The notes beneath the pieces are model-generated. The model was not told the DNA's origin, searched no databases, and saw nothing but the letters and a program-made list of their open reading frames with translations. DNA of 64,000 nt from Cellulophaga fucicola (lineage in GTDB: Bacteria > Bacteroidota > Bacteroidia > Flavobacteriales > Flavobacteriaceae), in NCBI RefSeq assembly GCF_900119145.1, contig NZ_FPIY01000002.1, positions 627,579 to 691,578 of the forward strand, written 5' to 3'. Positions 17,433-26,805 of the stretch are shown here, piece after piece. Both the position numbers and the translations under genes were made by a program. Position 1 is the stretch's first letter, and each line of letters starts with the position of its first letter.

Positions 17433-18665
17433 TTAATCTTCTAATTCTTCTTTAAGTATGCGTACAACTTCTAAAATAGTTTCAACTTCTAAATCAGTAC
17501 GCTTTGCTAAATCTTCAGAATCTTGCTCTAATACGCTTCTCGCAGTATCCAAACCAATCTTCTTAAATTCCTCTATAATCCAGCTATCAATTTCATCAGA
17601 GAACTCTGTTAACTCAACATCCTCTTCTACTCCTTCACGGAATACATCAATCTCATAACCAGTTAATTGCCCTGCAAGTCTAATATTGTGACCTCCTCTA
17701 CCTATAGCCCTAGAAACTTCATCTGGCTTAAGATAAACTTGTGCTGTCATTTTCTCATCATTTAACTTAACTGATGATATTTTAGCAGGACTCAATGCTC
17801 TTGTAACTAATAATTGTGGATTACTAGTCCAGTTAACAACATCGATATTCTCATTACCCAACTCTCTTACAATACCATGTATTCTAGAACCCTTAACACC
17901 TACACAGGCACCAACAGGATCTATACGATCATCATAAGAATCTACAGCAACTTTTGCTTTTTCACCTGGGATACGCACTGCTTTTTTAATCGTAATTAAA
18001 CCATCAAAAACCTCTGGTATCTCTTGAAAAAATAATTGCTCTAAGAATTTAGGCGATGTTCTAGACATTATAATAGAAGGTTTATTACCCTTAAGTTCTA
18101 CACTTTCTATAATACCACGAACATTATCTCCTTTTCTAAAAAAGTCTGAAGGTATCTGCCTATCTTTTGGCATAACAATTTCATTACCTTCATCATCTAC
18201 TAGAATTACAGCTCTATGTCTAATATGGTGAACTTCTGCTGTATATATTTCACCTTCTAACTCTTTAAATTGCTTATATATTGTTGTATTGTCATGCTCA
18301 TGAATTTTAGCGATTAGGTTTTGACGTAATGCCAAAATAGCACGTCTACCTAAATCTATAAGCTTTACCTCTTCAGATACATCTTCACCAACTTCAAAAT
18401 CCGGTTCAATCTTGCGCGCATCACGTAATGAAATCTCTTCATTAGGCTCCTCTACCTCACCATCTTCAACAACAATACGGTTTCTCCATATCTCTAAATC
18501 CCCTTTATCTGGATTTATAATGATATCAAAGTTATCATCAGAACCAAATTTCTTTTTCAAAGCATTACGAAATACTTCTTCCAAAATTGCCATTAACGTT
18601 ACCCTATCAATGAATTTATCATCCTTAAATTCTGAGAAAGATTCTATTAGCGCAATATTTTCCAT
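17433..18665 (-). CDS. nusA: Transcription termination/antitermination factor NusA
   Basis: RNA polymerase-associated factor controlling pausing, termination and antitermination. The 410 residues contain the N-terminal polymerase-binding domain, an S1 domain (around 135-200, GEIYTAEVHHIRHRAVIL) and two KH domains (DPVGACVGVKGSRI and RAIGRGGHNIRLAGQLTG). The acidic C-terminal repeats of enterobacterial NusA are absent; a short tail (DLAKRTDLEVETILEVVRIL) remains. It is 13 bases downstream of rimP. In E. coli this operon is autoregulated by NusA at leader terminators, which makes the hairpin at 19194-19215 relevant. Confidence 0.97.
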   Translation of the reverse strand: MENIALIESFSEFKDDKFIDRVTLMAILEEVFRNALKKKFGSDDNFDIIINPDKGDLEIWRNRIVVEDGEVEEPNEEISLRDARKIEPDFEVGEDVSEEVKLIDLGRRAILALRQNLIAKIHEHDNTTIYKQFKELEGEIYTAEVHHIRHRAVILVDDEGNEIVMPKDRQIPSDFFRKGDNVRGIIESVELKGNKPSIIMSRTSPKFLEQLFFQEIPEVFDGLITIKKAVRIPGEKAKVAVDSYDDRIDPVGACVGVKGSRIHGIVRELGNENIDVVNWTSNPQLLVTRALSPAKISSVKLNDEKMTAQVYLKPDEVSRAIGRGGHNIRLAGQLTGYEIDVFREGVEEDVELTEFSDEIDSWIIEEFKKIGLDTARSVLEQDSEDLAKRTDLEVETILEVVRILKEELED

Positions 18666-18678
18666 ATTGATTTATTTA

Positions 18679-19143
18679 TTAAAATTTTAATATAACTTTT
18701 GCTTCTTTAATCTCAGAAAAAGGAATCTCTTCTTTTTTCTGAACGGTAACTTTTCCTTTACCTACGGGCTTTGGCTCTCTTGCCTTCCACTCCAATGTAA
18801 TAGTTTCTTCAGAAGCGGCAGTTAACAGCCCTTCAAAATTACGACCTTCTGTAGTTTTAACCTCTAAATTTCTTCCAATATTTTTGGTATACTGTCTAGG
18901 TAAAATTAATGGCGACGTAGCACCTGCAGAAGCAACCTCTAAAGAAAAGTCTTGCTCTTCTCTATCCAAATTGTTTTCTATAGCTCTATTAACAGCCATA
19001 CATTCTTTAAGAGTAACCCCATTATCACCATCTAAAACAATATTTATTTTAAAATCTGGTGCTATAGTAAAATCTATTAAGAACAATGTTGGATTTTCTT
19101 CTAAAAACCCCTCTAATAGCGCTGTAACTTGTTTTTTAAACAT
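18679..19143 (-). CDS. rimP: Ribosome maturation factor RimP
   Basis: A 154-residue protein needed for 30S subunit maturation. It shows the two-domain RimP pattern: an alpha/beta N-terminal part with VLDGDNGVTLKECMAVNRAI and the characteristic EVASAGATSPL stretch, then an SH3-like C-terminal half with the conserved GRNFEGLL. The position immediately ahead of nusA and infB is the conserved bacterial order. First gene of the operon; candidate promoter at 19244 and a hairpin in the leader. Confidence 0.95.
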   Translation of the reverse strand: MFKKQVTALLEGFLEENPTLFLIDFTIAPDFKINIVLDGDNGVTLKECMAVNRAIENNLDREEQDFSLEVASAGATSPLILPRQYTKNIGRNLEVKTTEGRNFEGLLTAASEETITLEWKAREPKPVGKGKVTVQKKEEIPFSEIKEAKVILKF

Positions 19144-19193
19144 AACTCTTTTTACAGAAATTTATTAAACCAAAAAAAGTATAGCTAATAAAA

Positions 19194-19215
19194 GAGGGGA
19201 CTATTAAGTCCCCTC
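19194..19215 (-). promoter_or_regulatory. Terminator-like hairpin in the rimP-nusA-infB leader (candidate attenuator)
   Basis: A perfect 9-bp GC-rich stem (GAGGGGACT at 194-202, AGTCCCCTC at 207-215, loop of four) is followed on the minus strand by TTTTATT. It lies between the candidate promoter at 19244 and the rimP start at 19143. No gene on either strand ends nearby, so it is not a terminator for an upstream gene. Confidence 0.6.
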
Positions 19216-19243
19216 ATGAATACAATATATTCTTTCAGTTCTG

Positions 19244-19251
19244 CAAATGTA
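19244..19251 (-). promoter_or_regulatory. Candidate -7 element for the rimP operon
   Basis: On the minus strand TACATTTG exactly matches TAnnTTTG, about 100 bases before the rimP start, which would give a leader of roughly 90 bases containing the hairpin. A -33 TTTG was not found at normal spacing. Confidence 0.5.
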
Positions 19252-19343
19252 CGTATTTTTTTTCATAAAATAAAGTCATCCTAACTGTTGTTTAACTAAT
19301 TATGTAGTATTTTTAAATTCTAAACACAAACTAATATCCTAAA

Positions 19344-20690
19344 ATGGAAATATTATCTTCTTACAACCTTATTATTGCCGCATCAGTTATTATAATTATC
19401 TCTTTTCTATTTAATGGAATTTCAAAAAAAACAAACATACCTTCTGTATTAATGCTCATAATTTTAGGTGTTATACTTAAATATGTATTAGAATTTATTG
19501 GCGAAGGTGACATTGACTTTTTTCCATCATTAGAACTTCTTGGTATTGTTGGTCTAATTATGATTGTACTAGAAGCAGCGCTAGAACTAAAACTAAAACG
19601 AGAAAAACTTGTACCCATATTAAAATCTATGGCCATAGCCCTTATTGGTTTAATTGCCTCTGCATACGTAGCTGCATTAATTCTCCATGAATTTATAGAA
19701 GGCATGACAATGCAATCTGCCTGGCTATATGCAACACCACTATCTATATTATCTAGCGCCATTATTATCCCTAGCGTTAGTGGCTTATCTGAAAACAAAA
19801 AAGAATTTCACATATACGAAAGTACATTCTCTGACATTATGGGAATTATGATGTTTTACTTTTTAACAGGAAACCTAAACCCAACAGAAGGTGCAGGTAA
19901 CGGAGCTGCCGGTTTCGCTGGCAACATTGGACTAACAATTGTTATCTCTATAATTGCGAGTTACGCAATTATCTTAGTTTTTCAACAAATAAAATCTCAA
20001 GCAAAACAGTTCTTATTAATAGCTGTTCTATTATTATTATACGCCTTAGGCAAAAAACTACACCTATCATCCTTAATCATAATTTTAATATTTGGTCTTA
20101 TTATAGCTAATATGAATTTATTTTTTGGAGGTTTCCTCTCTAAATACCTAAACAAGGAGCGTGCAGAACAAATTTACCACGAATTACACATTATAACCTT
20201 AGAGACAGCTTTTGTTGTACGCACATTCTTCTTTGTTATTTTCGGTATAACTATAGTAATATCATCCTTATTTAGCATTAACGTAGCCATTACAAGTGTT
20301 TTAATTATTGCATCTATCTATATTATTAGATTTATAGTGTTGCGAGTTTTTATTGGCAGCGACATTTTACCTCAATTATTTATTGCTCCTAGAGGCTTAA
20401 TTACAGTATTATTATTCTACGCTATACCCAAAGAAGCAGAAATAGAAGCATTTGATTCTGGTATTCTACTTTTTGTTATCATCGGAACAAGTTTAATTAT
20501 GACAGCTGCAATGATCAAGGATAAGCGAAAAATGAACACCCTTTTAGATGAGATCGATGAAGATATAGATGAATTAGACAAGCTACATGACGAAAATAAA
20601 AACGAAGACTACAACGAAATAAGCAACAATACAGATCTAGAACTGCCTAAAGAAGAAAGCCTTGACGGTGAAGATCACATAAATCACTAA
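19344..20690 (+). CDS. Cation:proton antiporter (NhaP/CPA-type)
   Basis: A 448-residue inner-membrane transporter with about twelve to thirteen hydrophobic segments. Features of the monovalent cation:proton antiporter superfamily are visible: the IPSVLMLIILGVILK early segment, a long acidic stretch LELLGIVGLIMIVLEAALEL, and the central STFSDIMGIMMFYFL segment where the Asp is a candidate ion-binding residue. The C-terminus is a soluble, very acidic tail (about 395-448, rich in Asp/Glu) that may be regulatory. Likely exchanges sodium or potassium for protons; the ion cannot be deduced. It is divergent from rimP and ends at the terminator at 20697. Confidence 0.85.
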   Translation: MEILSSYNLIIAASVIIIISFLFNGISKKTNIPSVLMLIILGVILKYVLEFIGEGDIDFFPSLELLGIVGLIMIVLEAALELKLKREKLVPILKSMAIALIGLIASAYVAALILHEFIEGMTMQSAWLYATPLSILSSAIIIPSVSGLSENKKEFHIYESTFSDIMGIMMFYFLTGNLNPTEGAGNGAAGFAGNIGLTIVISIIASYAIILVFQQIKSQAKQFLLIAVLLLLYALGKKLHLSSLIIILIFGLIIANMNLFFGGFLSKYLNKERAEQIYHELHIITLETAFVVRTFFFVIFGITIVISSLFSINVAITSVLIIASIYIIRFIVLRVFIGSDILPQLFIAPRGLITVLLFYAIPKEAEIEAFDSGILLFVIIGTSLIMTAAMIKDKRKMNTLLDEIDEDIDELDKLHDENKNEDYNEISNNTDLELPKEESLDGEDHINH

Positions 20691-20696
20691 AAACAA

Positions 20697-20727
20697 AAAA
20701 CCCGATATCAAATGATATCGGGTTTTT
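20697..20727. terminator. Terminator between the antiporter gene and tRNA-Gln
   Basis: CCCGATATC (20701-20709), loop AAAT, GATATCGGG (20714-20722), with flanking A-run and T-run. It can act on the plus strand antiporter and on the minus strand tRNA-Gln transcript. Confidence 0.9.
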
Positions 20728-20739
20728 ACTTAATTTTAG

Positions 20740-20811
20740 TTGGCCCACAAGGACTCGAACCTTGAATGTCGGTACCAAAAACCGGTGTGTTACCAATTAC
20801 ACCATGGGCCA
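20740..20811 (-). tRNA. tRNA-Gln (anticodon UUG)
   Basis: On the minus strand the acceptor pair TGGCCCA/TGGGCCA, a D-arm, an anticodon arm with loop TTTTGGT (anticodon TTG at its centre) and a T-arm CAAGG-TTCGAGT-CCTTG form a complete cloverleaf with discriminator A. The 3' CCA is not encoded. The first anticodon-stem pair is C-A, a mismatch. No upstream promoter was clearly recognised. Confidence 0.95.
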
Positions 20812-20885
20812 ATCTCTGTTAAGAGGATGCAAATTTATAATAAAGTTTCGTTTACACAAAACATTTTTGAAAAAATTTTCAAAAC

Positions 20886-20916
20886 TTTGTTAAACCTTTA
20901 TAAAATTTTATCTTTC
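20886..20916 (+). promoter_or_regulatory. Candidate promoter of the DUF2723 gene
   Basis: TTTG (20886-20889), a 19-base spacer, then TATCTTTC (20909-20916), one mismatch from TAnnTTTG. It would give a 5' leader of about 45 bases before the ATG at 20967. Confidence 0.55.
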
Positions 20917-20966
20917 GTATCTCAATTTATCACTAAATTCGCCTTAATTCATAAACAAAACACTGT

Positions 20967-23900
20967 ATGTTCTCTAAGAATTTTAAAAAATGGGATACTA
21001 CCCTAGGTTGGGCAGCTTTTTTAATCGCTTTAATTACTTATTTAATAACTGTAGAACCTACAGGCAGTTTTTGGGATGCTGGTGAATACATAGCAACATC
21101 TGCAAAACTGCAAGTTGGCCACCCACCAGGAGCACCACTACTACAAATGATAGGCGCTTTTTTTGCAATGTTTGCAACAGACGAGACTAAAGTTGCTAGT
21201 ATGGTAAACTTTGTATCTGGAGCTTCTAGTGCATTTACAATATTATTTATGTTTTGGTCTATTACCAATTTAGCAAAAAAACTTATTCTTAAAGAAGCAA
21301 ATAGCACACTAACAAACAGCAAGGCAATTGCAATTCTTGGCAGTGGCTTAGTTGGCTCTTTAGCTTTTGCTTTTTCTGATAGCTTTTGGTTTAATGCAGT
21401 AGAGACAGAAGTTTATGCAATGGCAAGTTTTGTTATGGCCTTATTACTTTGGCTAGGGCTTAAGTGGATTGATGAATTAGATGACCCTAGAGGAAACCGC
21501 TGGATAATTATGATCTCATTTGTTATAGGCCTTACTTTTGGAATACAGTTCATGGGCTTTTTAGCAATACCTACAATTGGACTATTATTTTATTTTAAAA
21601 AATACAAAGACACAACAGTAAAAAACTTTTTAATTGCTAACATAGCAGTAATAGCTATTTTAATGCTAGTCTATAAATTCTCCCTAACATATGTACTTAT
21701 GTTATTTGGTTGGAGTGAAGTATTCTTTATAAACAGTATTGGACTACCTTTTAACTCTGGCTCTATAATTATGGGAGTTATTTTTATTGCTGTTTTTGCC
21801 TTTAGCTTAAATTATACCAGAAAAAATAATTTTAAAACAGTAAATACTATTGTTTTGTGTTTAATGTTTTTGTTTTTAGGTTTTTCTTCATGGCTTATGC
21901 TACCTATACGCGCTAATGCAGATGTAGTTATAAACGAAAACGACCCATCTGACGCAAGATCCCTACTAGCATACTATAACAGAGAACAATATCCTAGCGT
22001 AGACAGCCCTATTTTTGGAGCTTATTATTCTGATGCTTTCTCTTCTGGAGGAGAAAAAAAAGATGGCAAACCTAAGTATGAAAAAAATGAAGCCCTTGGA
22101 AAATATGAAATTGTAAACAACTACAAAAACGCAGAACAAGGAGCAGACAAAAAACACGTTGGCCTTTTACCTAGAATGTGGTCTAGGGAAAATGCCGAAA
22201 ATTACATGACCTATTATGGCGCTCTTGACTTTAAAATAAAACCTAAACATTTAGGAAGTCAAGAATTAAGAGAAATAGCTTCAAGACTAAAAGAAGGCCA
22301 TGCAAATGGAGACATTGGTACGGAACAATATATCGGTTTTATAAAAGAAGCTGTTAATGAAGATTACATAGAAGTACTACCCCCAAGCATTTGGGATAAT
22401 GTTAGATATATGTTAGATTTTCAGTTTGGCTATATGTACTGGCGTTACTTTATGTGGAATTTTGTTGGCAAGCAAGACGATATACAAGGCAGATACAACA
22501 ACCACGGAAATTGGATAAGCGGAATTAACTTTATAGATAGTAGCCTTGTTGGCAGTCAAGAAAACCTACCTAGCGACATACTAGAAAACAAAGGAAGAAA
22601 CACCTATTTCTTTTTACCTTTAATACTAGGACTAATTGGTATTTTCTTTCAAATTAAAAAAGACCCTAAACAGTTTTGGGCATTATTAGTTTTCTTTTTA
22701 TTTACTGGTCTAGCCATTCAATTCTACACTAACCCATCTATATTTCAACCCAGAGAAAGAGATTACTCATTAGTTGGCTCTTTTTATGTATTTGCACTTT
22801 GGATAGGACTTGGAGTTGCAGGTTTGTATGATGAATTAAGAAAACTAACTTCAGCTAAAATTATAGCTCCAATAATAACTGTTGTTTGCTTATTATCGGT
22901 ACCAACACTAATGGCTTTTCAAAACTGGGACGACCACGATAGATCTGATAGATTTACCGCCAATAGTACAGCAAGATCTTATTTAGACTCTACAGATGAA
23001 AATGTAGGTGCTATTATATTTACTATTGGAGATAATGACACCTTCCCTTTATGGTACCTACAAGAGATTGAAGGCTACCGTACAGATGTACGTGTAATAA
23101 ACACAAGTTTATTTGCCACGGATTGGTACATAGACCAAATGAAGAAAAAAGCATACACAAGTGACCCTATACCGTCCCAACTAACACACGACAAATACAA
23201 ATATGGCTCACGTGATGTTATTTACGAGCAACCGCTACCTCAATTTAAAGATAAGAGGTTAGACATAAAAGATTTTATGAACTGGATTGGGAGCGATAAA
23301 CCACAGAATAAACTAAGATATATTTACGCAAAACAAGGCGCAGATCTTAGTCAGTACCCTGACAATCTATTAGACCTAGTATATTACCCAACAAATAAAA
23401 TACGCATACCAGTTAATAAAGAAAATGTTTTAGCTAGTGGTATTGTTAAACCAGAAGATGCAGATTTAATTGTAGACCATATAGATATAGACCTACCAGG
23501 ATATTTAAGTAAGAACCGCTTACTAATGCTAGACTTACTTGCCAATAACGACTGGAAACGTCCTATATACTTCTCTGGAGGTAGTTTTGATAATGGTGAA
23601 TACATTTGGATGAAAAACTATTTACAGTTAGATGGTTTAGCATACAAATTAGTACCTATTAAAACGACAAACCCAAGTCCTTATGATATGGGTCGCATAG
23701 ATAGCGAGTTAATGTATAGCATTGTTAAAAAATGGAAATGGGGTAATTCAGGTAGCTCTAAAATATACCACGACCCACAAACAAGATCTCAATCTATTAG
23801 CTTTAGAGGTAATTTAGCTAGATTAACAGAACAGCTTCTAGAAGAAAACAAAATAGAGAAAGCTAAAGAGATTATAGACATAGCTATGACTAATATGCCT

Positions 23901-24323
23901 GTAGACTATTTTGGTTACTACGCATTTGTAGAACCTTTTGTAGATGGTTATTATAAAGTAGGCGAAACCAAAAAAGCAAAAGATTTATACACCCAACTTA
24001 AAACTAAGTACCAAGAAAATCTAGCGTATTACAAGACACTAGATTTAGATCTGCAATACAATAGAGAGAATGAAATACTTGGTGATCTAGAAAGCTACTT
24101 TAGATTGGTTAACATACTAAAAACAAACAATGACCCTGACGCAGAAAAAGAAGAATTAATTGCACAAGAACTCCTAAGAAAGTTTGAACACTTAAGAGGA
24201 GCTAAAAGAATACAATTAGAAGAAGAGAGACCTAGAGAAGAACCTTTAACTGATCCTGACTTGCAAGACTCTAATAAAATAATAGATACAAACAACACAG
24301 AACAAGAAGAAGCCGGCAACTAA
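20967..24323 (+). CDS. Large DUF2723 membrane protein (glycosyltransferase family 117-like)
   Basis: An 1118-residue multi-spanning protein. The first helix is followed by the family signature WDAGEYIATSAKLQVGHPPG, with the acidic residues and HPPG resembling protein O-mannosyltransferase-type (GT-C) enzymes; the family is DUF2723, listed among glycosyltransferases. About twelve hydrophobic helices occupy the first half with a long soluble insertion (about 330-480), and residues beyond about 660 form a periplasmic domain ending in helical, repeat-like segments (EKAKEIIDIAMTN, KAKDLYTQLKTKY). It is probably involved in protein or lipid glycosylation at the inner membrane; substrate unknown. 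It stands alone, with its own promoter and terminator. The C-terminal 60 residues are strongly acidic. Confidence 0.88.
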   Translation: MFSKNFKKWDTTLGWAAFLIALITYLITVEPTGSFWDAGEYIATSAKLQVGHPPGAPLLQMIGAFFAMFATDETKVASMVNFVSGASSAFTILFMFWSITNLAKKLILKEANSTLTNSKAIAILGSGLVGSLAFAFSDSFWFNAVETEVYAMASFVMALLLWLGLKWIDELDDPRGNRWIIMISFVIGLTFGIQFMGFLAIPTIGLLFYFKKYKDTTVKNFLIANIAVIAILMLVYKFSLTYVLMLFGWSEVFFINSIGLPFNSGSIIMGVIFIAVFAFSLNYTRKNNFKTVNTIVLCLMFLFLGFSSWLMLPIRANADVVINENDPSDARSLLAYYNREQYPSVDSPIFGAYYSDAFSSGGEKKDGKPKYEKNEALGKYEIVNNYKNAEQGADKKHVGLLPRMWSRENAENYMTYYGALDFKIKPKHLGSQELREIASRLKEGHANGDIGTEQYIGFIKEAVNEDYIEVLPPSIWDNVRYMLDFQFGYMYWRYFMWNFVGKQDDIQGRYNNHGNWISGINFIDSSLVGSQENLPSDILENKGRNTYFFLPLILGLIGIFFQIKKDPKQFWALLVFFLFTGLAIQFYTNPSIFQPRERDYSLVGSFYVFALWIGLGVAGLYDELRKLTSAKIIAPIITVVCLLSVPTLMAFQNWDDHDRSDRFTANSTARSYLDSTDENVGAIIFTIGDNDTFPLWYLQEIEGYRTDVRVINTSLFATDWYIDQMKKKAYTSDPIPSQLTHDKYKYGSRDVIYEQPLPQFKDKRLDIKDFMNWIGSDKPQNKLRYIYAKQGADLSQYPDNLLDLVYYPTNKIRIPVNKENVLASGIVKPEDADLIVDHIDIDLPGYLSKNRLLMLDLLANNDWKRPIYFSGGSFDNGEYIWMKNYLQLDGLAYKLVPIKTTNPSPYDMGRIDSELMYSIVKKWKWGNSGSSKIYHDPQTRSQSISFRGNLARLTEQLLEENKIEKAKEIIDIAMTNMPVDYFGYYAFVEPFVDGYYKVGETKKAKDLYTQLKTKYQENLAYYKTLDLDLQYNRENEILGDLESYFRLVNILKTNNDPDAEKEELIAQELLRKFEHLRGAKRIQLEEERPREEPLTDPDLQDSNKIIDTNNTEQEEAGN

Positions 24324-24342
24324 TTAGTGCCAGCTTCTTTTT
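24308..24342 (+). terminator. Terminator overlapping the end of the DUF2723 gene
   Basis: An imperfect hairpin GAAGC..GGC..ACT-AATT-AGT-GCC..GCTTC spans the stop codon at 24321-24323 and is followed by TTTTTATAAT. The stem has one C-A mismatch and a bulged A. Confidence 0.65.
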
Positions 24343-24369
24343 ATAATAAAATAAGTTTAAGATTGTTTT

Positions 24370-24666
24370 TTACAAATAATCATTAAGCAAAGTAATAAGT
24401 GTATTGGCGTCTTGCTCTCCGCTTTGGCGCCATACCATTTCTCCGTTTTTGTAAATCATTAATGTAGGCAACCCCTTAACACGTAGTGCCTGAGCCAATT
24501 CTTTATTCTTATCTACATCAATTTTAATAATTTTACCTTTATCACCTAAAGCAGCTGCTACATCCCTTAAAACAGGGTGCATTAACGATGACTGTTCATT
24601 CCATTCTGCATAAAAATCTAGCAAAACTGGCACGTTTAAATCTATAAGTTCTCCAAATTTAGACAT
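24370..24666 (-). CDS. Thioredoxin-fold protein lacking the active-site cysteines
   Basis: A 98-residue cytoplasmic thioredoxin-fold protein (no signal peptide). Family features are clear: VLLDFYAEW before the active site, the buried strand IIKIDVDKN, the cis-Pro stretch VKGLPTLMIYKNG and the C-terminal helix. The expected WCGPC is WNEQS at residues 22-26, so there are no redox cysteines; indeed the protein has none at all. It cannot be a disulfide reductase and is more likely a binding or chaperone module. It is unclear whether this is specific to a lineage. Single-gene unit between convergent and same-strand neighbours. Confidence 0.85.
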   Translation of the reverse strand: MSKFGELIDLNVPVLLDFYAEWNEQSSLMHPVLRDVAAALGDKGKIIKIDVDKNKELAQALRVKGLPTLMIYKNGEMVWRQSGEQDANTLITLLNDYL

Positions 24667-24758
24667 AAATAAATCTTAGGGTTGTTAATCAAAAGTAAGA
24701 AAAATTGTTAAAACAAAAAGTTTAGCAACTATTATTACGCTTTTACAAGTTGCAAAAA

Positions 24759-25985
24759 CTACGCCAACTCTTTCTTTTTTAGTGTTATTACAGTAATTTC
24801 TGGCCATATACCTACCCTACCCGGATATCCTAAATAACCAAAACCACGGTTTACATTTATATACTGCCCCATCTCTTTGTAAATACCCGCCCAATAGCGG
24901 TACCTCCATTTAATAGGACTCCATTTTATCCATCCAGGAATCTCAATTCCAAATTGCATACCATGTGTATGCCCACTTAAGGTTAAATGGTAGTGATAAT
25001 CATCTTTAATAACCTCATGTTCCCAATGAGATGGATCATGACTCATTAGTATTTTAAAATCGTCCTTAGACACTTTAGAGCTAGCTTTTGTTAAATCTCC
25101 AGCCTTTTTAAAACCACCTACACCCCAGTTCTCTACACCAACTAAAGCTATTTTATCATCTCCTTTTTGCAAGAATCTACTATCATTCAAAAGCAAATCA
25201 AAACCAATTTCATTTTGAATACTTTTTAACTTATCTAGATTTCCTTCTTTTAATTCTTCAGTTTCCCAATCTACATAGTCACCATAATCATGATTACCCA
25301 AAACAGAAAATTTACCATCCTTAGCTTCTAACTTAGAAAACACATGCTTCCAAGGCTCCATTTCATCAGCAATATTATTTACCATATCACCAGTAAACAA
25401 TAAAACATCACTCTTCTGATCATTAATTAAGTCTATTGCATATTTTATTTTCTCCTCATCATCAAAACTACCACTATGTATATCTGATATTTGTGTAATC
25501 TGATATCCATCAAAAGCATCGGGTAAATCATCAAAAGCCAATTCATACTTTAAAACCTTAAAGTTATACTTACCTTTTACCATACCATACAACAATGCAC
25601 CAAAAGGCAAAGCAGCAAGACCCAAACCTATTAAACTTAAAAAACGTCTACGACTTGGCAATGTAAACTCTTTAGACACCCCAAAAAACTTAGAATAAAC
25701 CCCCGCAAAAACTCGCACTATATCTTCAAAAAACAAAAATACAAGCAACACTAAGTTAAACGCCATAACACTTAACAAAAGGCCAAAAGCATAACTCATA
25801 GATAAGCTTATTACACGCCCTTTATTACCTACGCTAAACTGATATATAAAGTTACCTACAGCTAACAAAGAAACCACTATATATAAATAATGTAGCCAAC
25901 TAATTTTAGTTGCTGTTTTTAAAGCTTGAAAAGCATAGAGCCCAAAAACAGCATAAATAATTACAAAAATAATCCAACGAAGCAT
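24759..25985 (-). CDS. Membrane-anchored metallophosphoesterase
   Basis: The 408-residue protein starts with four to five hydrophobic helices (about 1-20, 28-48, 60-95, 118-136), then a calcineurin-like phosphoesterase domain. Metal-binding motifs are in order: QISDIHSG, FTGDMVN, GNHDYGD, MSHDPSHW and LSGHTHGMQ. This layout matches the YkuE/YaeI-like group, where some members act on lipid A or UDP-diacylglucosamine derivatives, but the substrate here is not determinable. The catalytic domain should face one side of the inner membrane. Both neighbours lie on the same strand, with gaps of about 50-90 bases, so co-transcription is possible but unproven. Confidence 0.88.
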   Translation of the reverse strand: MLRWIIFVIIYAVFGLYAFQALKTATKISWLHYLYIVVSLLAVGNFIYQFSVGNKGRVISLSMSYAFGLLLSVMAFNLVLLVFLFFEDIVRVFAGVYSKFFGVSKEFTLPSRRRFLSLIGLGLAALPFGALLYGMVKGKYNFKVLKYELAFDDLPDAFDGYQITQISDIHSGSFDDEEKIKYAIDLINDQKSDVLLFTGDMVNNIADEMEPWKHVFSKLEAKDGKFSVLGNHDYGDYVDWETEELKEGNLDKLKSIQNEIGFDLLLNDSRFLQKGDDKIALVGVENWGVGGFKKAGDLTKASSKVSKDDFKILMSHDPSHWEHEVIKDDYHYHLTLSGHTHGMQFGIEIPGWIKWSPIKWRYRYWAGIYKEMGQYINVNRGFGYLGYPGRVGIWPEITVITLKKKELA

Positions 25986-26035
25986 AGTCTACTTTTTTTT
26001 GCAAAGGTATTTGTTTGATAAAGAGAATCTCCTAT

Positions 26036-26770
26036 TTAAGACTTATTTAACAAAGCAACCACTTGCTCTATAGTATCTACACTAGAAATAGCCACTTGGT
26101 TTTCCTCTAAAAAAGAAACCGAATTCATTGACAAAGGAACACTAGAATTTAATGTTTTATAAAACTTTACCCCAGACATATGTAACGCTTTAAAACCTTC
26201 TTTTTTAAACTTATTTATAGCATTAAGTTTTACACCTCCTCCAGGCATAACTACACAAGTAGTAGACATTTTATGTAATTTATACAACAAAGAAAAACCT
26301 AGAGGCGCACTTACTTCTTGCCCCGAAGACAACACATAATCTACACCCATATCTTGCAAGTCCTTAAATGTACTAATAGGATCTACAACCCAGTCAAAAG
26401 CTCTATGAAATGTAAAATTTAACCCTTTAGATTCCTTAATTAACTCTTGAGTTCTTACAGTGTCTAACGTAAAATTTTTATGTAAAACACCAGAAACTAC
26501 ACCATTACAACCCAACTCTACACACATTCGAATATCCTGCAGCATAACATCAAACTCTGTTTTAGAATAAGTAAAATCACCACTTCTTGGTCTAATTAAA
26601 ACATGTACAGGTATAGTTATTGCATCCAGAACAGCTTTTAACAAACCATAAGAAGGAGTTACACCACCAATGCCAAGCTCCATACACAACTCTATTCTAT
26701 TAGCACCAGCTTTTTCTGCATTTAAGGCAGATTCCAACGAATTTGCGCACACTTCTACAATCATATTCAT
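26036..26770 (-). CDS. cutC: CutC family protein
   Basis: A 244-residue TIM-barrel protein of the CutC family, historically linked to copper homeostasis although the biochemical role is debated. Sequence marks are MNMIVEVCANSLESALNAEKAGANRIELC at the start (quoted positions 1-29 with key residues Glu-Val-Cys, Ala-Gly-Ala, Arg-Ile-Glu-Leu-Cys), MPGGGVKL and MSGVKFY. It is divergent from the asparaginase at 26806 with only 35 bases between starts, so promoters must overlap the partner gene. The start at 26770 encodes MNMIVEV; the second Met at 26764 is also possible. Confidence 0.92.
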   Translation of the reverse strand: MNMIVEVCANSLESALNAEKAGANRIELCMELGIGGVTPSYGLLKAVLDAITIPVHVLIRPRSGDFTYSKTEFDVMLQDIRMCVELGCNGVVSGVLHKNFTLDTVRTQELIKESKGLNFTFHRAFDWVVDPISTFKDLQDMGVDYVLSSGQEVSAPLGFSLLYKLHKMSTTCVVMPGGGVKLNAINKFKKEGFKALHMSGVKFYKTLNSSVPLSMNSVSFLEENQVAISSVDTIEQVVALLNKS

Positions 26771-26805
26771 TATATTTAAAGCCTAAAATTAGTCAACCTA
26801 CTATT

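Noticed and set aside
20740-21006. 88-residue plus-strand frame after the antiporter gene
   Set aside because: Its first part runs antisense through the tRNA-Gln and its end overlaps the start of the DUF2723 gene, so it is not a credible gene.
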